A DNA stretch of 64,000 nucleotides from Psettodes erumei (Eukaryota; Chordata; Actinopteri; Pleuronectiformes; Psettodidae). Positions 1 through 13,700 of the stretch are shown one piece after another. Position numbers and translations under genes: made by a program. The notes beneath the pieces are model-generated. The model did no database searches. It worked only from the letters and a program-made list of their open reading frames with translations, and was not told the origin of the DNA. Numbering within the stretch: position 1 is the first letter of the stretch; each line of letters opens with the position of its first letter. Location: the NCBI GenBank assembly GCA_016785225.1, contig JAFBJZ010000888.1, positions 1,554,501 to 1,618,500 on the forward strand, in the 5' to 3' direction.

Positions 1-887
1 TTTATTTATTTTTCATCTTTTTTGCAAGTTGCAGCCTCAAGAAAATAATTTTCTTTTTTTATTCAGCTAAATTTGTGTCCATGCAAATGAACTAAAAAGG
101 AAAGAAAATCTCATTTAATTTTCATACAATATATCAACAAAGAAAGAATGATGGTAGATTGTACATCTTTTCATGGGGTTTGGGTAATTACTGTATTTTC
201 TTGAGCGTTAATGATAGCCACTTCAATATTGCCTCTTATTAGAATGATTGAAGTCATTCTGGTGATCTATCAGTACGATTTGATTCAGTACATAAACCTA
301 GAGTACGTGGGCCATTTCTTTTGGGTTTGGGGGAGTGTAAATACAAGCTGGGACACACCTCACCCAAAGTGATGGTCTCTAAAACTCCATCTCCACAGCT
401 AGGTCTGTTGGCGTGGCGTGACCAAGCACCTGGTTAGAAATACTATCACCCCCTTCAGATACAAGTACATTGACATTTAAAGAAAAAAAAACCCCAAAAC
501 AAATGAGAATGAAACAAAAACATCAAAGCGAAACATTTGTTTTTCATTCGAAAAGGGCTTCTGTAGAACTCATTTTGCGGTTCCCAGTACCCCCATGGCT
601 TCGAATTGGATGAAAACCTGGAACTGACAGATTCCTCGTGCTAAGGAGTTCATTCCAGCTTCCTCCAAACAACAACAACAACACCCGGCAATCCCGGCCG
701 CCAGGCGCTTGCAACACACTTCGCCATGTGCACAATGTGTGCGACGTTTTTGCTCAAAACACAGGATCACATTTGCACCCCTAGAAACAGGCTCAGAAGA
801 CACAACATCAAGCATGCAGTGTAACCGGGGGCGTGACCTGTAATCGCAACACTGGCTGCTACAACAACGCTATCAGTCCACACGCTG
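1..887 (-). other. rims2: RIMS2 3' UTR and possible polyadenylation region
   Basis: Sequence downstream of the stop codon on the gene strand. Minus-strand AATAAA hexamers read at 58-63, 5-10 and 1-6, and an ATTAAA at 114-119, so the transcript may end near or just beyond the left window edge. No further coding similarity is seen. The extent of the UTR is inference. Confidence 0.45.
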
Positions 888-1091
888 CTATGATCGAGAG
901 AAACTGTCCAGTGAGGATTGGGAAGCTCTTCTTGTCAGTGGGGCCAAGGTAGGGTCCACCAGTGAGGAAGGAGGAAAGAGCTTGAACCAGCCAATCACCA
1001 TGTTGGACAGGTCCAGCTCGTCTAACAGTATCTGAACTGCTCCCATGAATGATTTATGGTCCATACGTCCATAGTCACCCCATACAATGAC
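888..1091 (-). CDS. rims2: RIMS2 terminal coding exon: end of C2B and C-terminal tail
   Basis: 204 nt: 67 codons and TAG at 888-890. Begins in phase 0 after a TTCCCTGCAG acceptor. Encodes VIVWGDYGRMDHKSFMG, then LLDELDLSNMVIGWFKLFP and PSSLVDPTLAPLTRRASQSS, the RIM2 C2B end. The tail after SQSSL is DSFSRS, five residues shorter than the mammalian RIM2 tail as I remember it. LTRRASQS contains a basophilic kinase-type site. The loop-3 aspartates of calcium-binding C2 domains are absent, as in all RIM C2B domains. Confidence 0.95.
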   Translation of the reverse strand, partial: VIVWGDYGRMDHKSFMGAVQILLDELDLSNMVIGWFKLFPPSSLVDPTLAPLTRRASQSSLDSFSRS

Positions 1092-4000
1092 CTGCAGGGA
1101 AGAAAGCTCAACTTCACTTAAAGTAGAGGTATTGTGAAAATATGCTGTTATAACTGACTCTGAGTTTCCATTTCAATTACTGACCTCAATGTCTACAGCA
1201 ATAAGTTTCTTACCTGTAAAACCTTCCCTCCCGGACTCTCCTCAAACGGCAGTTGCTGCTGGTAAAGAGGATCCAAGGTTTTTCTTGCTACTTTTGTTTT
1301 CTTTTTGGCTATGCAGACTCCATTTTCCAACAGGTAGACCTTAACATATGGTGCTGAGGAGAGAGAGGAGAGAAGATTGTTACAGCTTGTATTACTCATA
1401 ATTTATTAACACTTATGATAATTGCCTGTAATAATGGTGGTGTGAGAGCTTAAATTACCTGGCAGTGCCTTGGAACCTGGTTTTCCCACAAGGCCACGGG
1501 CTCTGATGACCTCCACCTCCAGAGCTCCTTTCTTCTCCACCATGCCGATCTGGATGTCACCTGAAAAACAGAGGATATACATACTGAGTATGAACTGATT
1601 AGAAACAAAATCACTTCCAAAGTGATTAACCTTGTTTCTCTTACATATTAGACAGAGCTTTGAATTCCAAGGGTTACTAAAATACTGAGTAAATGGACTG
1701 AATAAAGGGATTCTTGTTCTCACCCATAGGTGGAGTAGCCAAAGTCTGTCGTCCGACCAGCTGGGCGGGACCCAGACCATCCAGGAAATCACTGAATTGG
1801 GCATCTGACGAGAGCCGTACACCAGGGAATATGAGACTGAAATAAATGAATAACAACAATGTTTAGTGCAACCAGGGTGGCTCTAACCTGTTAAATGTTA
1901 GAAGGATTAGGAAAGTGAAGCATAAATCAAGTTTTGAATTGTTTGCTGTGTATGAGCAAACTGCTGCCAGTAAAATATAAGTAGGAGCTTTCTGAGTGTC
2001 CCAAATGTGCAACTTCCCCATTTTCTTACTTTCCCTCCGAGCTGTAGCTGTTCATGCTGCCGTCCGTGGACTCCCGGCTAGCCTGCCGAGTCATCCTGCT
2101 CCTCATCTCCACTGCCAGGCCTGTCTCCGTACTCCTCTGGATAGTGCTGCGCAACTTCTTGCCTCCTGCTTCTGCACACAGATTGACATATGCAAAGAAA
2201 GAGAGTGGGACAGAGAAAAAAAGGGAGATACTGTCAATCCCTGACAGTGAATCATTTTGTGACTCATGCAGCGACATGCATTCACATGGATTGTTTCTGA
2301 CAGACCCGTGCTTTCATAGGCTCATACAGAATCATTTCATAGGGGAAACACAACATTAACACAGAATTTCAATTTTATCTCTATGCCAAGATATGAGCAC
2401 AGTTTATTTTGGGAAGGATCATAGCAATTTTGCTGTGACAATCAAACAAGGTTACCAATTCAGCAAACGCTACAGAATTGTGGCTCTTTGTGTATCTGTT
2501 GAGGCAGGTACAACAGAGAGTCCAGCACCCCTTCCACCATCCCGACTAATCCAAGATGACAGCTGACATCCCCCATTAGCCCTGCTGCTGCTCATCTCCA
2601 CCGAGCCTACCTGATAGCCCGTGTGCGGGGTCACATGGCTGTGCCTGTGGTACGTAGTATGCGTATGGTGTGAATGCTCCACTATTCGAAACATACGCAC
2701 ACACACATATACTGCATCCCTACTATGTATCATTTTACATCCCATCAAGAAAGTGGTTCGAAAGTCACTCTGAGCACAGAACAAGTCACCACAACCAACA
2801 GCAGAGAAGCACTGGAGGTAAAAAAAAAAAAGAGCTCAAACACACTAGACAAGTGTTCTTATTAAATTATGTTCACTGCTATAGTGAAATTTAAAGTGAA
2901 ATAATTTATCCACACATTACTGAAGAGCATTATTGCTCTTGTCATGGGATTTCCTATTATATATATGTAATCAAACGAATGCAAAATGACGGCATCATGT
3001 TACTTCCCAGAGGTCAGATCATCATTGCCAAGCCAGACAAAATGAATAACACTCAGTTACCATCAGTTCAGCAGATGCAAACCTTAGGCTACACAGTAAT
3101 GATGAGCAATTGGCCACCTATTCATTGAGCTCATATAACTTTTACCTTCTAATTCTTGAGTTTGAATGGATGAATTATGTTAAAACTAATCCCGCATCAC
3201 CATGAGCCCTTTGTTGCATCTGCCGTCTCCCCTCTCCCTGCTCTCTCCTTTCTTGCCTTGTCAAAGGGGGAGCTGATGTGTCCTATCTCTCACAAGCATA
3301 AACAGACATGAAGCCTTTCAGCCTTGAAATCTCACTTATTCAGCTGGCCTCCGCCTCCTCTTCCTGCTCTACACTCATCACAATAGAGATGCAGCCGCAG
3401 AGGTCGTCTGTGACGTCTGAGGCGAAAAACACAGCTCACAGACCTGCGCTGCCAATCAGCGACCAGTTGGATGTTATCAATGAGCACTGACAACACACCA
3501 TTGTCAAGCTAATGAATCAGTTTTCCTCCTTTGTGACACAAATTATGAGAAGCACACGTTAACATTTATACTGCGGATTCAAATCAGAGACATGCAGCAC
3601 TGTCGTGATAATATCGATGCATATGTGATCTTATCACCGACAACCACATTTTGCTTGCTGCAAACTTTAACAGACTGATCCATAAACAAACCATAGCCAT
3701 GATTATGAAATGCTGTTCCCATATATATTACACACATATGTATCTGCTTTATCCACAAACACAAACAAATGCATACATGTGTCAAAGAAGAATGGCTGAA
3801 GAATGTGGCGGCCAAGCACTTTGGTTTGTCTGCCAGGACTGAAGCAGCAGTAGCCTAAAAGTTTAGACCATCTGGCTCAACCCCAGAGGGGTCACTGCCC
3901 TCAAATCTCAGCCATGCCAGACAGGAAGAGACAATGACAGAGTCTAGTGGAGCTGCTCAGCTGCCAATGGAAGTGTGAGCACAAGTGAGCATGAAGTTGT

Positions 4001-4793
4001 AGCTAAAAAAAGCTGCTATGGTCAGGCAAAAATATGCAGATAGTAGAAGAAAAGATACAAAATCTTGTGCATTACAAGTCCAAGTACTCTATTTGTCTGT
4101 AAATAAATGCTGTACTGCTAGAATAGTAGGTTATTATAACATCTTGGGAGGTGTAACTGAACACATACAGAAGGCGTCAGGAAGTTTAGAGTCTTGAACA
4201 ATATTGTATAAGAAATACTACTGCCCACAAGGTGCAAAACAATGATTCATTGCAGTTAATAAATCCTTTTTTCTTGCCATTCATAGACTCACATTTAAAA
4301 AGGGTAAAAGAGATAGTGGTTGGACTGGCAAAAGTACAGAAGCATGTGGGCTGGTCCCATTAAACACCCAGGTTAACACTACCAATGGCAATAGTACCAA
4401 TAACAGGAGCAGTATGTCTATTTCAAAACAAATCAATGGCTTGAATAATATGTAACTTAATATCTATGCAGGCATCCTAATTAATGTCATTACATTTTCC
4501 AGCCTGCCCCAGTTCTTCCTACAATCAATATCGCTGCATCTAATCCTACATCCCTCTCCTCCCTCACTGCCATCCCTCAGTTTAACCAGCACTGCTGCCC
4601 CCCCAGGCAGCAGCCCATGCTGTGACATCTACCCGATTGTCCGCTTACCTCCGTCCTCCTCATCGAAGGAATTCATGCAGGGGAAATAGACAGCCAAAGC
4701 TTCAAATGATGCAGACAGACTCATCTTGCTCTGGGAGCGTTGGATGCGCATCCCAGGAGCTGGAGCAGTGGTATCGTGCCCCTGCCTGCCCAT
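888..4793 (-). CDS. rims2: RIM2-gamma-type short isoform (exons 4649-4793, 2030-2171, 1724-1836, 1459-1560, 1214-1353, 888-1091)
   Basis: An alternative first coding exon at 4649-4793 ends in one base of a codon (G) before a GTAAGC donor, and the C2B-side exon at 2030-2171 begins with the two bases AA needed to complete it. The joined reading frame is 846 nt, 281 residues plus stop. Gamma-RIMs are known as C2B-only products of internal promoters (RIM2-gamma, RIM3-gamma, RIM4-gamma). The first exon encodes QRSQSKMSLSASFEALA followed by YFPCMNSFDEED, which closely resembles the start of RIM4-gamma. The splice junction is inferred from phase, not from transcripts. Confidence 0.85.
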
Positions 4794-7700
4794 GGTGACC
4801 AGAAGCCGTCCTTCTCAATGCGGTGAACTGAATCCACTAGTCAGCTTTTCCTTTTCTAGCTGATCAAAAGGTCTAAAACCCAACTCAAATCTAATCGAAT
4901 GAATTTGATAAAATCCTAAACCCAGAAGTAGAGGATGCTGCTGATCAGGCCTGTTGTATTATCTAGTTTGTCCCTAGATGCTCTGCACACTGCATCTTAA
5001 GGAGAGCTTTAGAAAAATGTTGCTTCAGTAGCTGAGTCTTGTGCTGTCTGGGTCTGACGTTCCTGCTGCACCTCTTTCTTTGGGGGGGAGGGGAGAGAGC
5101 TGCATTGCGCTCCACCAATCAGAGAGCCAGACTGCTCAGGCGCACTTCGGCTGGCTCTGCGGGTGAACGAGCTCTACCCAGAGATACTGAGCCCCCCTCC
5201 CCACTCTTTTTTTAACCTATTTGCTTATCATCTGCTCTTCTTTTTTCACACTCGGCTTGTTCTTTTGTTTCTTTTGTGTGATTTATCATGTTATCCTCTT
5301 CTGTTCATCCCCCCTCCCACCATCCCTCCCCCTAACCATCTTGCCCACAGGTGCCAGTGAAAACAAGCTGTCATTAGGTCTGCCAGCAGCCCTGCTACTC
5401 TGTGAGAAGGCTTCAGCCACATGGTGGTCACTCAAAGTTCACGTGCCAATACAGTATCACAGATGTATTGTGTTGGGGGAATTCACTTTGCTTATTCTGG
5501 CTGTTTTCACAGGTGGTAAGAATTGGAACTCATGTAGATGATCACAGTCACACACTCAAGCTGAAAACCTCATCGGTCACCCTTTTACATCTACTTTTAC
5601 ATTTACTTCTACTACACAGCTATGTTGTGTTATGGGAATTCACTTTCCCCCAACCAATCACAAAGCACACTTTCAAACAATTAGAAAAGCTTGTTGTTTG
5701 AATTTGTGTCAAACTAACCTAAACAACCTTTTCTTACTCTATTTATACCATTTGAAGATACCAAAGGTCAATATTTTTTAAACACAAGAACAAAGAATAA
5801 GTGCTCAGAGAAAAAAGATTTCTTCACAGGTGGTCCCTGAAATACTTATAAATCTGTTACTGGTCATAATGTGTGACAGGTTAATCATAGAATATGGCTT
5901 CAAACTAAAATGTTCTCTGGTAACTGTCACCTGTGTGGCCTGGTAAAAAATCAAGTGAAACCATGCTGCCTTGACGTGTTGCTGATGAGCCAAACAACTT
6001 TTGTTCTGAATCAGTATCAAACAAAACTGGCACAGGACATGAAATTATGGTGCTTCTCTGCAATATAATAAATATAGCAAGCTCCCTGTGGTGTTATCAC
6101 TGAGACTGAAGTTCCCCGCTAAGAGAGACACTGCAACCTACTTCCACAAAGGAGCCACTTCATGCATAGCGTCCATTTGCAGGTTTCATCTAGGTCAGCA
6201 CAACCGAAAACAACACTTAAGATTCACAGCGAGGGGGAAATTGAACAAATACACAATACAAGCAACTGGGTCATTTTAAAATTGTTCCTCGAAGAGTTTT
6301 TCAGCAGAGTTTAAGCTTAATCTACCAAATATGTCTATTTCAATTAATCAAAAATGTATCTTATTTAAAGCCAATATTCTGTCTTTAAGAGAATTGTGTA
6401 TTTTATAGATTTTCAGAAATATGTGTGGGCTGGCGTTAGGGATGCTGTCTACCACTTTGGTTCAGACTGAAACATTTTAACAACTAGTGGGTGGATTACT
6501 GTATGTTTTCATGAGGATGAACCCAAATGACCTTGAACGCTCTGACTTTTCCACTAACAATGCCATGAGATTGACATTTTTTGTTTTGAGTGACATGCTT
6601 TTTTTAACAAATGAAACAGCAAAAGAAAAGACCTGACACTTCCCAGTAACTGCTTTGGAGTAAAAGGTGGAAGGTACAACTGCTTGGCCAAAATAATGAC
6701 CCAAAACACACCAGCAAATGACAGTTATTCTCTCCTCTATCTAAATCCCAGCTAATGCGTCATCACACACGTGCCAACGGTAGATGGCATTCACTCTGAC
6801 AACACATACTGCACGTGTTGCTTGTTTCAACTTTTGCACCTATGACATAGTTTATTCTCATCCATCCACCGACAGCACTGTCAGTGAAAGAGGGCGGCAT
6901 ATGAATGTTCTTCTCTGTCACACGCGCACTGGCACACCTGATGGAAAAAAAAGTTAATTATAGTGGCAAATCTGTTCATGAAAAAAAAAGAGTTTGCAGC
7001 TCATATGAAAAGCCACAAGAAGTCAAAACAAAGAACATTATCAACAAATTAAAGACTGTTCATTAAAGATTTGAGTATTTCAAAGAAATTCAAAACTGTT
7101 AGTTTACTTAGTTTAGTTAAAACGACCACATTGTTTAAAACTGGGGATTAGTGAGATGAATAATGTGTTAAAGGGAAGGCACTATCAGATAGTCCCTTTT
7201 TTATTTTCAGATCTTTTGGGATTAAAAAGGTTTTGATGATCCCTGCCAGAGACAATCTCCATTTTAGGCAATGAGGGGCCTGTGATTTCACAACAACATG
7301 ATTTGTACAGATTGACATCAAAACACACTGCGCAACATATCTGGTCTCAATCCAAACTATGACAAAACCTACATGACGGTGACCACATGACTGAAAATCA
7401 TCTCTCACCTAAGACGGCAGGAATGTGAAGAATCTTGCCAGTTCTTCTAAAACAACAAGAAGTGTATGTATAACAAGTGCACTGTTCCCAGAAGTCATAC
7501 GCACGATCTGCCTGGCAGGCCGCAGGGATCGCAGCCGGAAGCCCTCGGAAGTACTTTCTAATTGATGAGACCAGGCAGGGCCAAGCGTCAGACAGCGACT
7601 CTGGCCCCTACACACAGTAAACACAGCTTAATGGAGGGCTCTAACCCTGGCAGTGCAAACGTAGGCAAACACTTTCTCTTCTTTCAGTTTACATTCCCTG

Positions 7701-10700
7701 TTGCCTACCTTGATGCAGGCCAGTCCTGCAGTGTGGAAGTACAGTTTCCTCTCATGTGCATAGCTCAAATGTGATGAGCATTATAAAGTAAAAGCTCTAA
7801 TTACACAGCCTCCTACTTTTGACTACTAAATGTAAGACACAGTTTGGACATAAAACATTGGCTAAAGCTGTTATTGCTAATGTGTTAACATAATTTCCTT
7901 CTTACATAAAGAAAAAAAAAACCATTCCATGCAATTCATCTTGGCTATGGCTCACACAAAATCCTAATTTAACAAACAAAACGGTCCTCTGTTTTGTGCT
8001 GGGAAAGTAGAATACAGTCCACTTATCAGACTTGATCTAAAAAATGCAGCCTGTCGCAAAAATGCCAAAACTACTGTGTCGTAGAATTACTATTGCATCT
8101 ACTGTTTGCAGTTGAAAAGCAATTGAAAGCACAGAAATAAGAATCATTCCTCACAGTATAGTAGCTCATGTTTCATATACAGTATACAGTATATTAAAAG
8201 ACTTCACACTTGTGCTAAAAAGGTTCACGCCTTCAGTGGAAGGTGTGGGGTCAGGAAGGCACAATTGAACATGAAATACAGGAGGTGTAGCAGTTGGATC
8301 AATCCTTCCCCTTCACCCCCCGCCCCCGCCTTCACTCAGTGGTGCAAACACTGTAGATATAACAGATGGAGAACTAACGAGGATCTAAATATTGCCAAGC
8401 CTCACGTGTTCATGCAAAATATCATGGTACAAACTGCTGACATCACTTCAGTTGATTTTTCTTATTGCCAAAACAAACGAGCACGATATTTGAAAAACTT
8501 CCCTCATGTGTGAAAATTGCAACACAAACATCACTTCTCACAATTCAAAGAGGAAATAGGTGCCTTTTTTTTTAACCGCCGCTTCTGAACAGAAACCTTC
8601 TCATGCTCCATGACTAACAGAGCGTGTCTCATCAGGCTTCCTCTTTGACTGACAGTTGCAGAGTTGTGCTGTCAACTTCCAAAGACAAAACAATTTGAAA
8701 AGGAAGTCCATACTGTATTTTTAGCAGCGTTTAAAAAATACCTCGAAAATTCAGGGTGGAAGTTCATTTTTAGTCAACTTCAGATGGAAGGCAAGCGTAT
8801 ACTCAAATGTGTCCAAGCCTCCGACTCAGGCAAAGGAGACATATGGTTGAGGAACATGAGCCACACTGCTGGCAAAAAACACTGAGCAGTTGGTGGAGCA
8901 TGAATCAACAGCTTTTAAGATGAGCCCGTAGAGATGCTGACTGAAGACAGATAATACCCCCCCCCCCAAAAAAATACAGCTTTTCATAAACAGTGTCTGA
9001 CTCAAGGTTCCAAATGAAGCTGTAAATATATGTGCAGTTTAATCAATTTCACAGAGCACTATGGCTGTGGTCTGCATAGAGTCATGTCTACTACAGTGAA
9101 TTTCAGTAGTGGCAATGAAAGCCCTTAGTAGTGTAATTATTATCATTTTAACAGGGAAAAAAATGACATTCTAAAAAGAAAGTTGTGTGCAGTTAGCTGT
9201 TCAAGAACCAATCAGTCAAGCACACTTCGCTCTCATTAGCATGACTATGAAAATATTGTTTTCTTCAAGTGGCAGTAGAGAGTTTGATAAGACCAAAGGA
9301 TTGTGCTTCCACTTGCATGTGCACTTAATTTCCATGACTTGCTGAGATATTGTTGATGTATATCCAGAGTAAATCTTTATGCTTTTCTTGGGTCACAGCT
9401 AAATTATGCTCCTGCATAATTATCAAAAATGGGAGAGAAAAAAAACATCTAAACAAGGACATTGGTTAATATCATGGATAACGCAAAGTACATTGTCTGC
9501 CAGGGGAGACGCTATGTGCTGCTCTCAGTGTGAAAACAATTTATTTAGTCAACCAGCTGTGATAGTCATATCAGAGCTCCTGAATATACATGAAGTTATC
9601 AGTGATTAATGCAGCACTTACAAAAGCACTATTTCAGATAAAACCTGAGCAACCTCAGTCAGGTTTACTTGTGATTCTAATACCATGGAAAAAGCACTTA
9701 AATTCTGTGCAGCGTGAAGTGTCTGAAGATGCTATTTCCATCAAAATGTTTTGGGGGAAATACATAGTCTTTGAAAGTCATTCTGCTAAGCATCGTGACA
9801 GTGAAATATTACAGGGGTGCAAAAAACCTAGATCCAAACTAACCCTAATTTCTCTTTCTACCACATAATTATAAAATGTCTGATGCTGACTTTATGGTTT
9901 ACTTTGGTGTCTGCACCAGTAACTGTGAGAAAATTCAAATAAATTTAACCTGGGCAATATTGTAAAAGCCAGCAATGCAGGTCTGTGTATAAGCAATCCC
10001 GTAATGTGTTGCTAAAGGTGGCAGTCTCAAAGCTAAGTGGATCAGAGCAGATGGACACATCATGAAAAATGATTGGTGCAGAGGAGGTTGCCCTTGGCAG
10101 ATGAAGAGAGATGTCAGTGTTAAATCCCCGTCCTCAGTGTGGCAGTTGACATTATTCTATAATGGCGGGTTACAACAACAAAATTTTGGAAAAGAGCAGC
10201 GGCCGACTTCAGTGGGTGAAGAAAACAACAGCGAAAAGCTTCAGTTTCAGCCATTCCACCATGGTCGACACAGTACAACAGCACAAACTATTCTCATAAG
10301 GATTTTCAATTCTTATAGGTGCAAGTAGGTTACTGCAATTACTGCTGACCATCATCATCCTCGCTATATTGAAGCCAATCCATTAATAGAAACTTTTAAA
10401 AGCAGCACCGTTCCTACAGTATACCCGCACACACATTTAGGTCACTGCAGTGACGATGGCTCATCTGAGAGCTCAGGCTGATTAGGAGCCACGGGTCCTC
10501 TTGGGGATTGTTCTAATAGAGATGGAGAGAGAAAACTGGAGGGCAGGGAGTAGTAGAGGGACAGACAGACAGGAAAGGACACTGTAAATCTTGTGGAAGA
10601 GGTGAGGGAGAGAAGAGAAGGTGAAGTGAGAAAATGGGGATGAACACAGAGAAGGGATATTAGGATAGAATGATGCAGAGCACAAGTCAGTAGGACTCAG

Positions 10701-13700
10701 TGAGAGACTAAGTAAGGTAGAAAGAGGGATGGGGGAGAGCAGCAGGGGGCTGGTGTCCCTAAGCCTCCGTTGTACCTATGCTGCTGTGTTGCTTTCATGC
10801 ATCATCCTGAGAGCCGCATGTCCGCTCCGGGCCCCCTAGGAGATTAATTAGCAAGCTCAGCAACTGGAGGAGCTGCTGAGATAGGCGCCCGAGTCAACAC
10901 AGAAGACAAATTACCTCGGCTGAAAGCTCAAAGTTCAGCTATTTTACCACATACAAAGCAGTCTGTCTGAGGACTGCGGAGGTCCAAAACTATGTGAGTG
11001 TGTGTTGTAGATGTGAAAGGAGTGAGAGAGGACGGGGCAGCCAATACACTGTTGTCTCTCCTGTATACATTTGGATATTGTGGGCTTAGTGAGTAAGGTG
11101 GCATAAATGCTCACTCTTTTATTAAGTGAGGTTTTGAGTTTTGAGAGAGCACTGGATTATATAACTTGTTGTGACTGAGGTGACAAGTAGCACATCAACA
11201 CCTAATCAAATGAAAGCCTTTCTTGTCTTATAAGTAAAAGTAGGACAGTGATGTGACAGGCTGTGTACAGGTTAACTTTAGAACCCGATCTATGCCATCA
11301 TGCAACAGATCTATTTAACACCTCCATCAGTCCTGAAGGAAAAAGCAAACAAAAAAGTGACTGAAGTATTTTACTTTAAATTTAAAGCTTCAAGAGTGCT
11401 ACATCTTATCCAAATGGTGACTTTCTTTCAGGGTCAGATAGAGAAAAGTAGGACAGAAAAAAAGTTACACCCAGGGTAACAGGAGGCTAGTTGTAAATGA
11501 GTATGTGTTATAACACATACTCAAAATCCACCTCACTGATTCTGTCTTTCTTATTTCTATATCACTGCAGGTAGTCTTGTTTGGGTTTTTGTTGGGGTTT
11601 TTTTTGTTTTGTTTTTGCCTATTATGGCCCAATTTACTGTATTTCCTGCACTATTGACCTCCTCAGCCTTAATAGTCATCTCGCTGTTTATTATGTTTCT
11701 TGGACACCATCAGAATTTGTAGACAGAGGCCATTATGGGGCAAGAACTTATTATTGGGTAGAATGCTGCGTGCTGTGTTGCAGAAACTGCAGAGAAAATT
11801 GCTTAGTATTTCCTCAGTGTTGTGAAAGAGAAATGGGCATCTTATTCCTCCCATTCCTATTCCTCCTATTTGTAAGCCAAAAAGAGCAAAGAAAGGCTTC
11901 ACTGGACCAACAGAACTGCAGAGCTGATGATATTGGAGAAAGTGAAAGGGGAATTAGGATTGTTCCTACAAAGGGAGCTCAAATAATAATGGGGCAGAGT
12001 GATCTGTACAGCGCAGAGAAGGAGGCTCGTTTCAGGTTTGGCTGAATGAGCACACAACAAATCCTTCTCTGCATTAAATGGCAAATACTGTAGCATTTTG
12101 CACAAAGCCACATATTGTTGCAGGTACAATGTTGCAGAGTTTTTCACCATTGCTCCCATTGCAGGGTAATGTTTTCGGAAACACGCGCCAATATTATATG
12201 CCTCTCATGTTCTTACCAAATTATTCATATGGATGCCAGATGCCTATGCAAACCACAAGCATGAGGTGATTTGATACACATTTCTGACAACTATAGAGGG
12301 CAATTCATAAACAAGGTTGTATACAGCCCTTGTTTAAAAGCATTAAGAAAAGGTTATGCTTTTTTTTTTTTTAGATAGAATATGCTTTCTGTGTGACACA
12401 GTGTTTATGTGTGCAGTTCACAGTAAAACTGACATGAAAATCTGAACAGCAGGTCAGCAAATGCAGTGCAGATAGTATAAATGCACTGGAATTACTATGT
12501 GGAAAATAAGGACTTTTTTGAGCTGCCAATCAGAATGGAAACATACAAAGACGTGTGTGGATAATGCATGGAAATTGATTTTTAATGAGTCTGCAACATT
12601 TGAGTGTTCCTCTCTGGTTTTCAGCTGAGTGACTACAGGACTGCTGGAATGGTGGATGGGATAATGAATATAATAAATCAACCTGATATTTCAGCATGCT
12701 CGTGATGACATAAGACCCACACCACTAAACTAGCACATGCTGAACCTTAATACTAGTTAATATGATTTCTATTATATTCACCTCAAAGCCAGTGGAAATT
12801 CTCACATTAATTCAGCATTGACAGTGGAACTTTTCTGTTGCTCAGCAACCACATTGATAATATTCTAATTTCTTCTCAGAAAAATTTATCGGCGAAATCA
12901 TTTCTTGAGCGCATGTTTGCTGTCTTTATTGCAGGGTTTGCCTCGTGCTGAACTGCTTCAATAAACGTGTTTTTATTTTTGTGTATGATTAATAGGAGCC
13001 TCATGAGCTCAATAAGGAATCAGTCACAGCATATTTCATCCAAGAAACGTGTCCTAGTATCTTTTTACTGTTCACTAAAACAATAGATGTTCACCTTATT
13101 GAATGCACACATGTAGGAGGCCACATGCTAAGAAGCCTATTCTCTTGTGCCAGTGTCAGGTCCTATTATGGACTCCTGTAGAAAAGAACCTTCCTTTATC
13201 ACTGTTAGCCAAATGTTTATTCAGACAAAGTGTTACATTTATATTTCCTGAAAAATTAAGTGCCTTCCAAGGAAGGCTTAGAGGACAAAAACAGCAGTTC
13301 AAACCCTGAGCTGCAAACTGTGTACGCAGTACTCATGGTGGCCACCTGGGAGCACATCCATTTCCATCTGACTGCCCTGTGTTTGTCAAAGCTGGAGTCG
13401 TAGCTGCTTGGCTGATCTGCACATCCCCCACTAACATCTGGCAGTGCACAAAATCTGCAGAGTGGCCTCTTAAAGTCAACCATCGTTTGAATGCGTCCTT
13501 TTTGCAGGCCATGAGCTTCTCGGGATAGTGCGCAACAAAGTAGGGCAGAGGGCAGCATTTCAGCGCTGGTGCAGAACAAAATACAGATGTCAAATAGTGA
13601 TGTGTGCACACTCACAAACTGCATCTGATGCACTCTGAAGCACTGAGTGAAATATTGATAGCTCTAGCTTGCTTCTGTGCATGGGGAAAGAGCATGTGCT

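Noticed and set aside
11581..12045. 154-residue plus-strand open frame
   Set aside because: Begins in T-rich intronic sequence, no domain or homology recognised, no promoter or splice evidence.
13256..13633. 125-residue minus-strand open frame (and an overlapping 92-residue frame)
   Set aside because: Neither frame resembles a protein I know, there are no paired splice sites with RIM-compatible phase, and two overlapping frames are open equally well.
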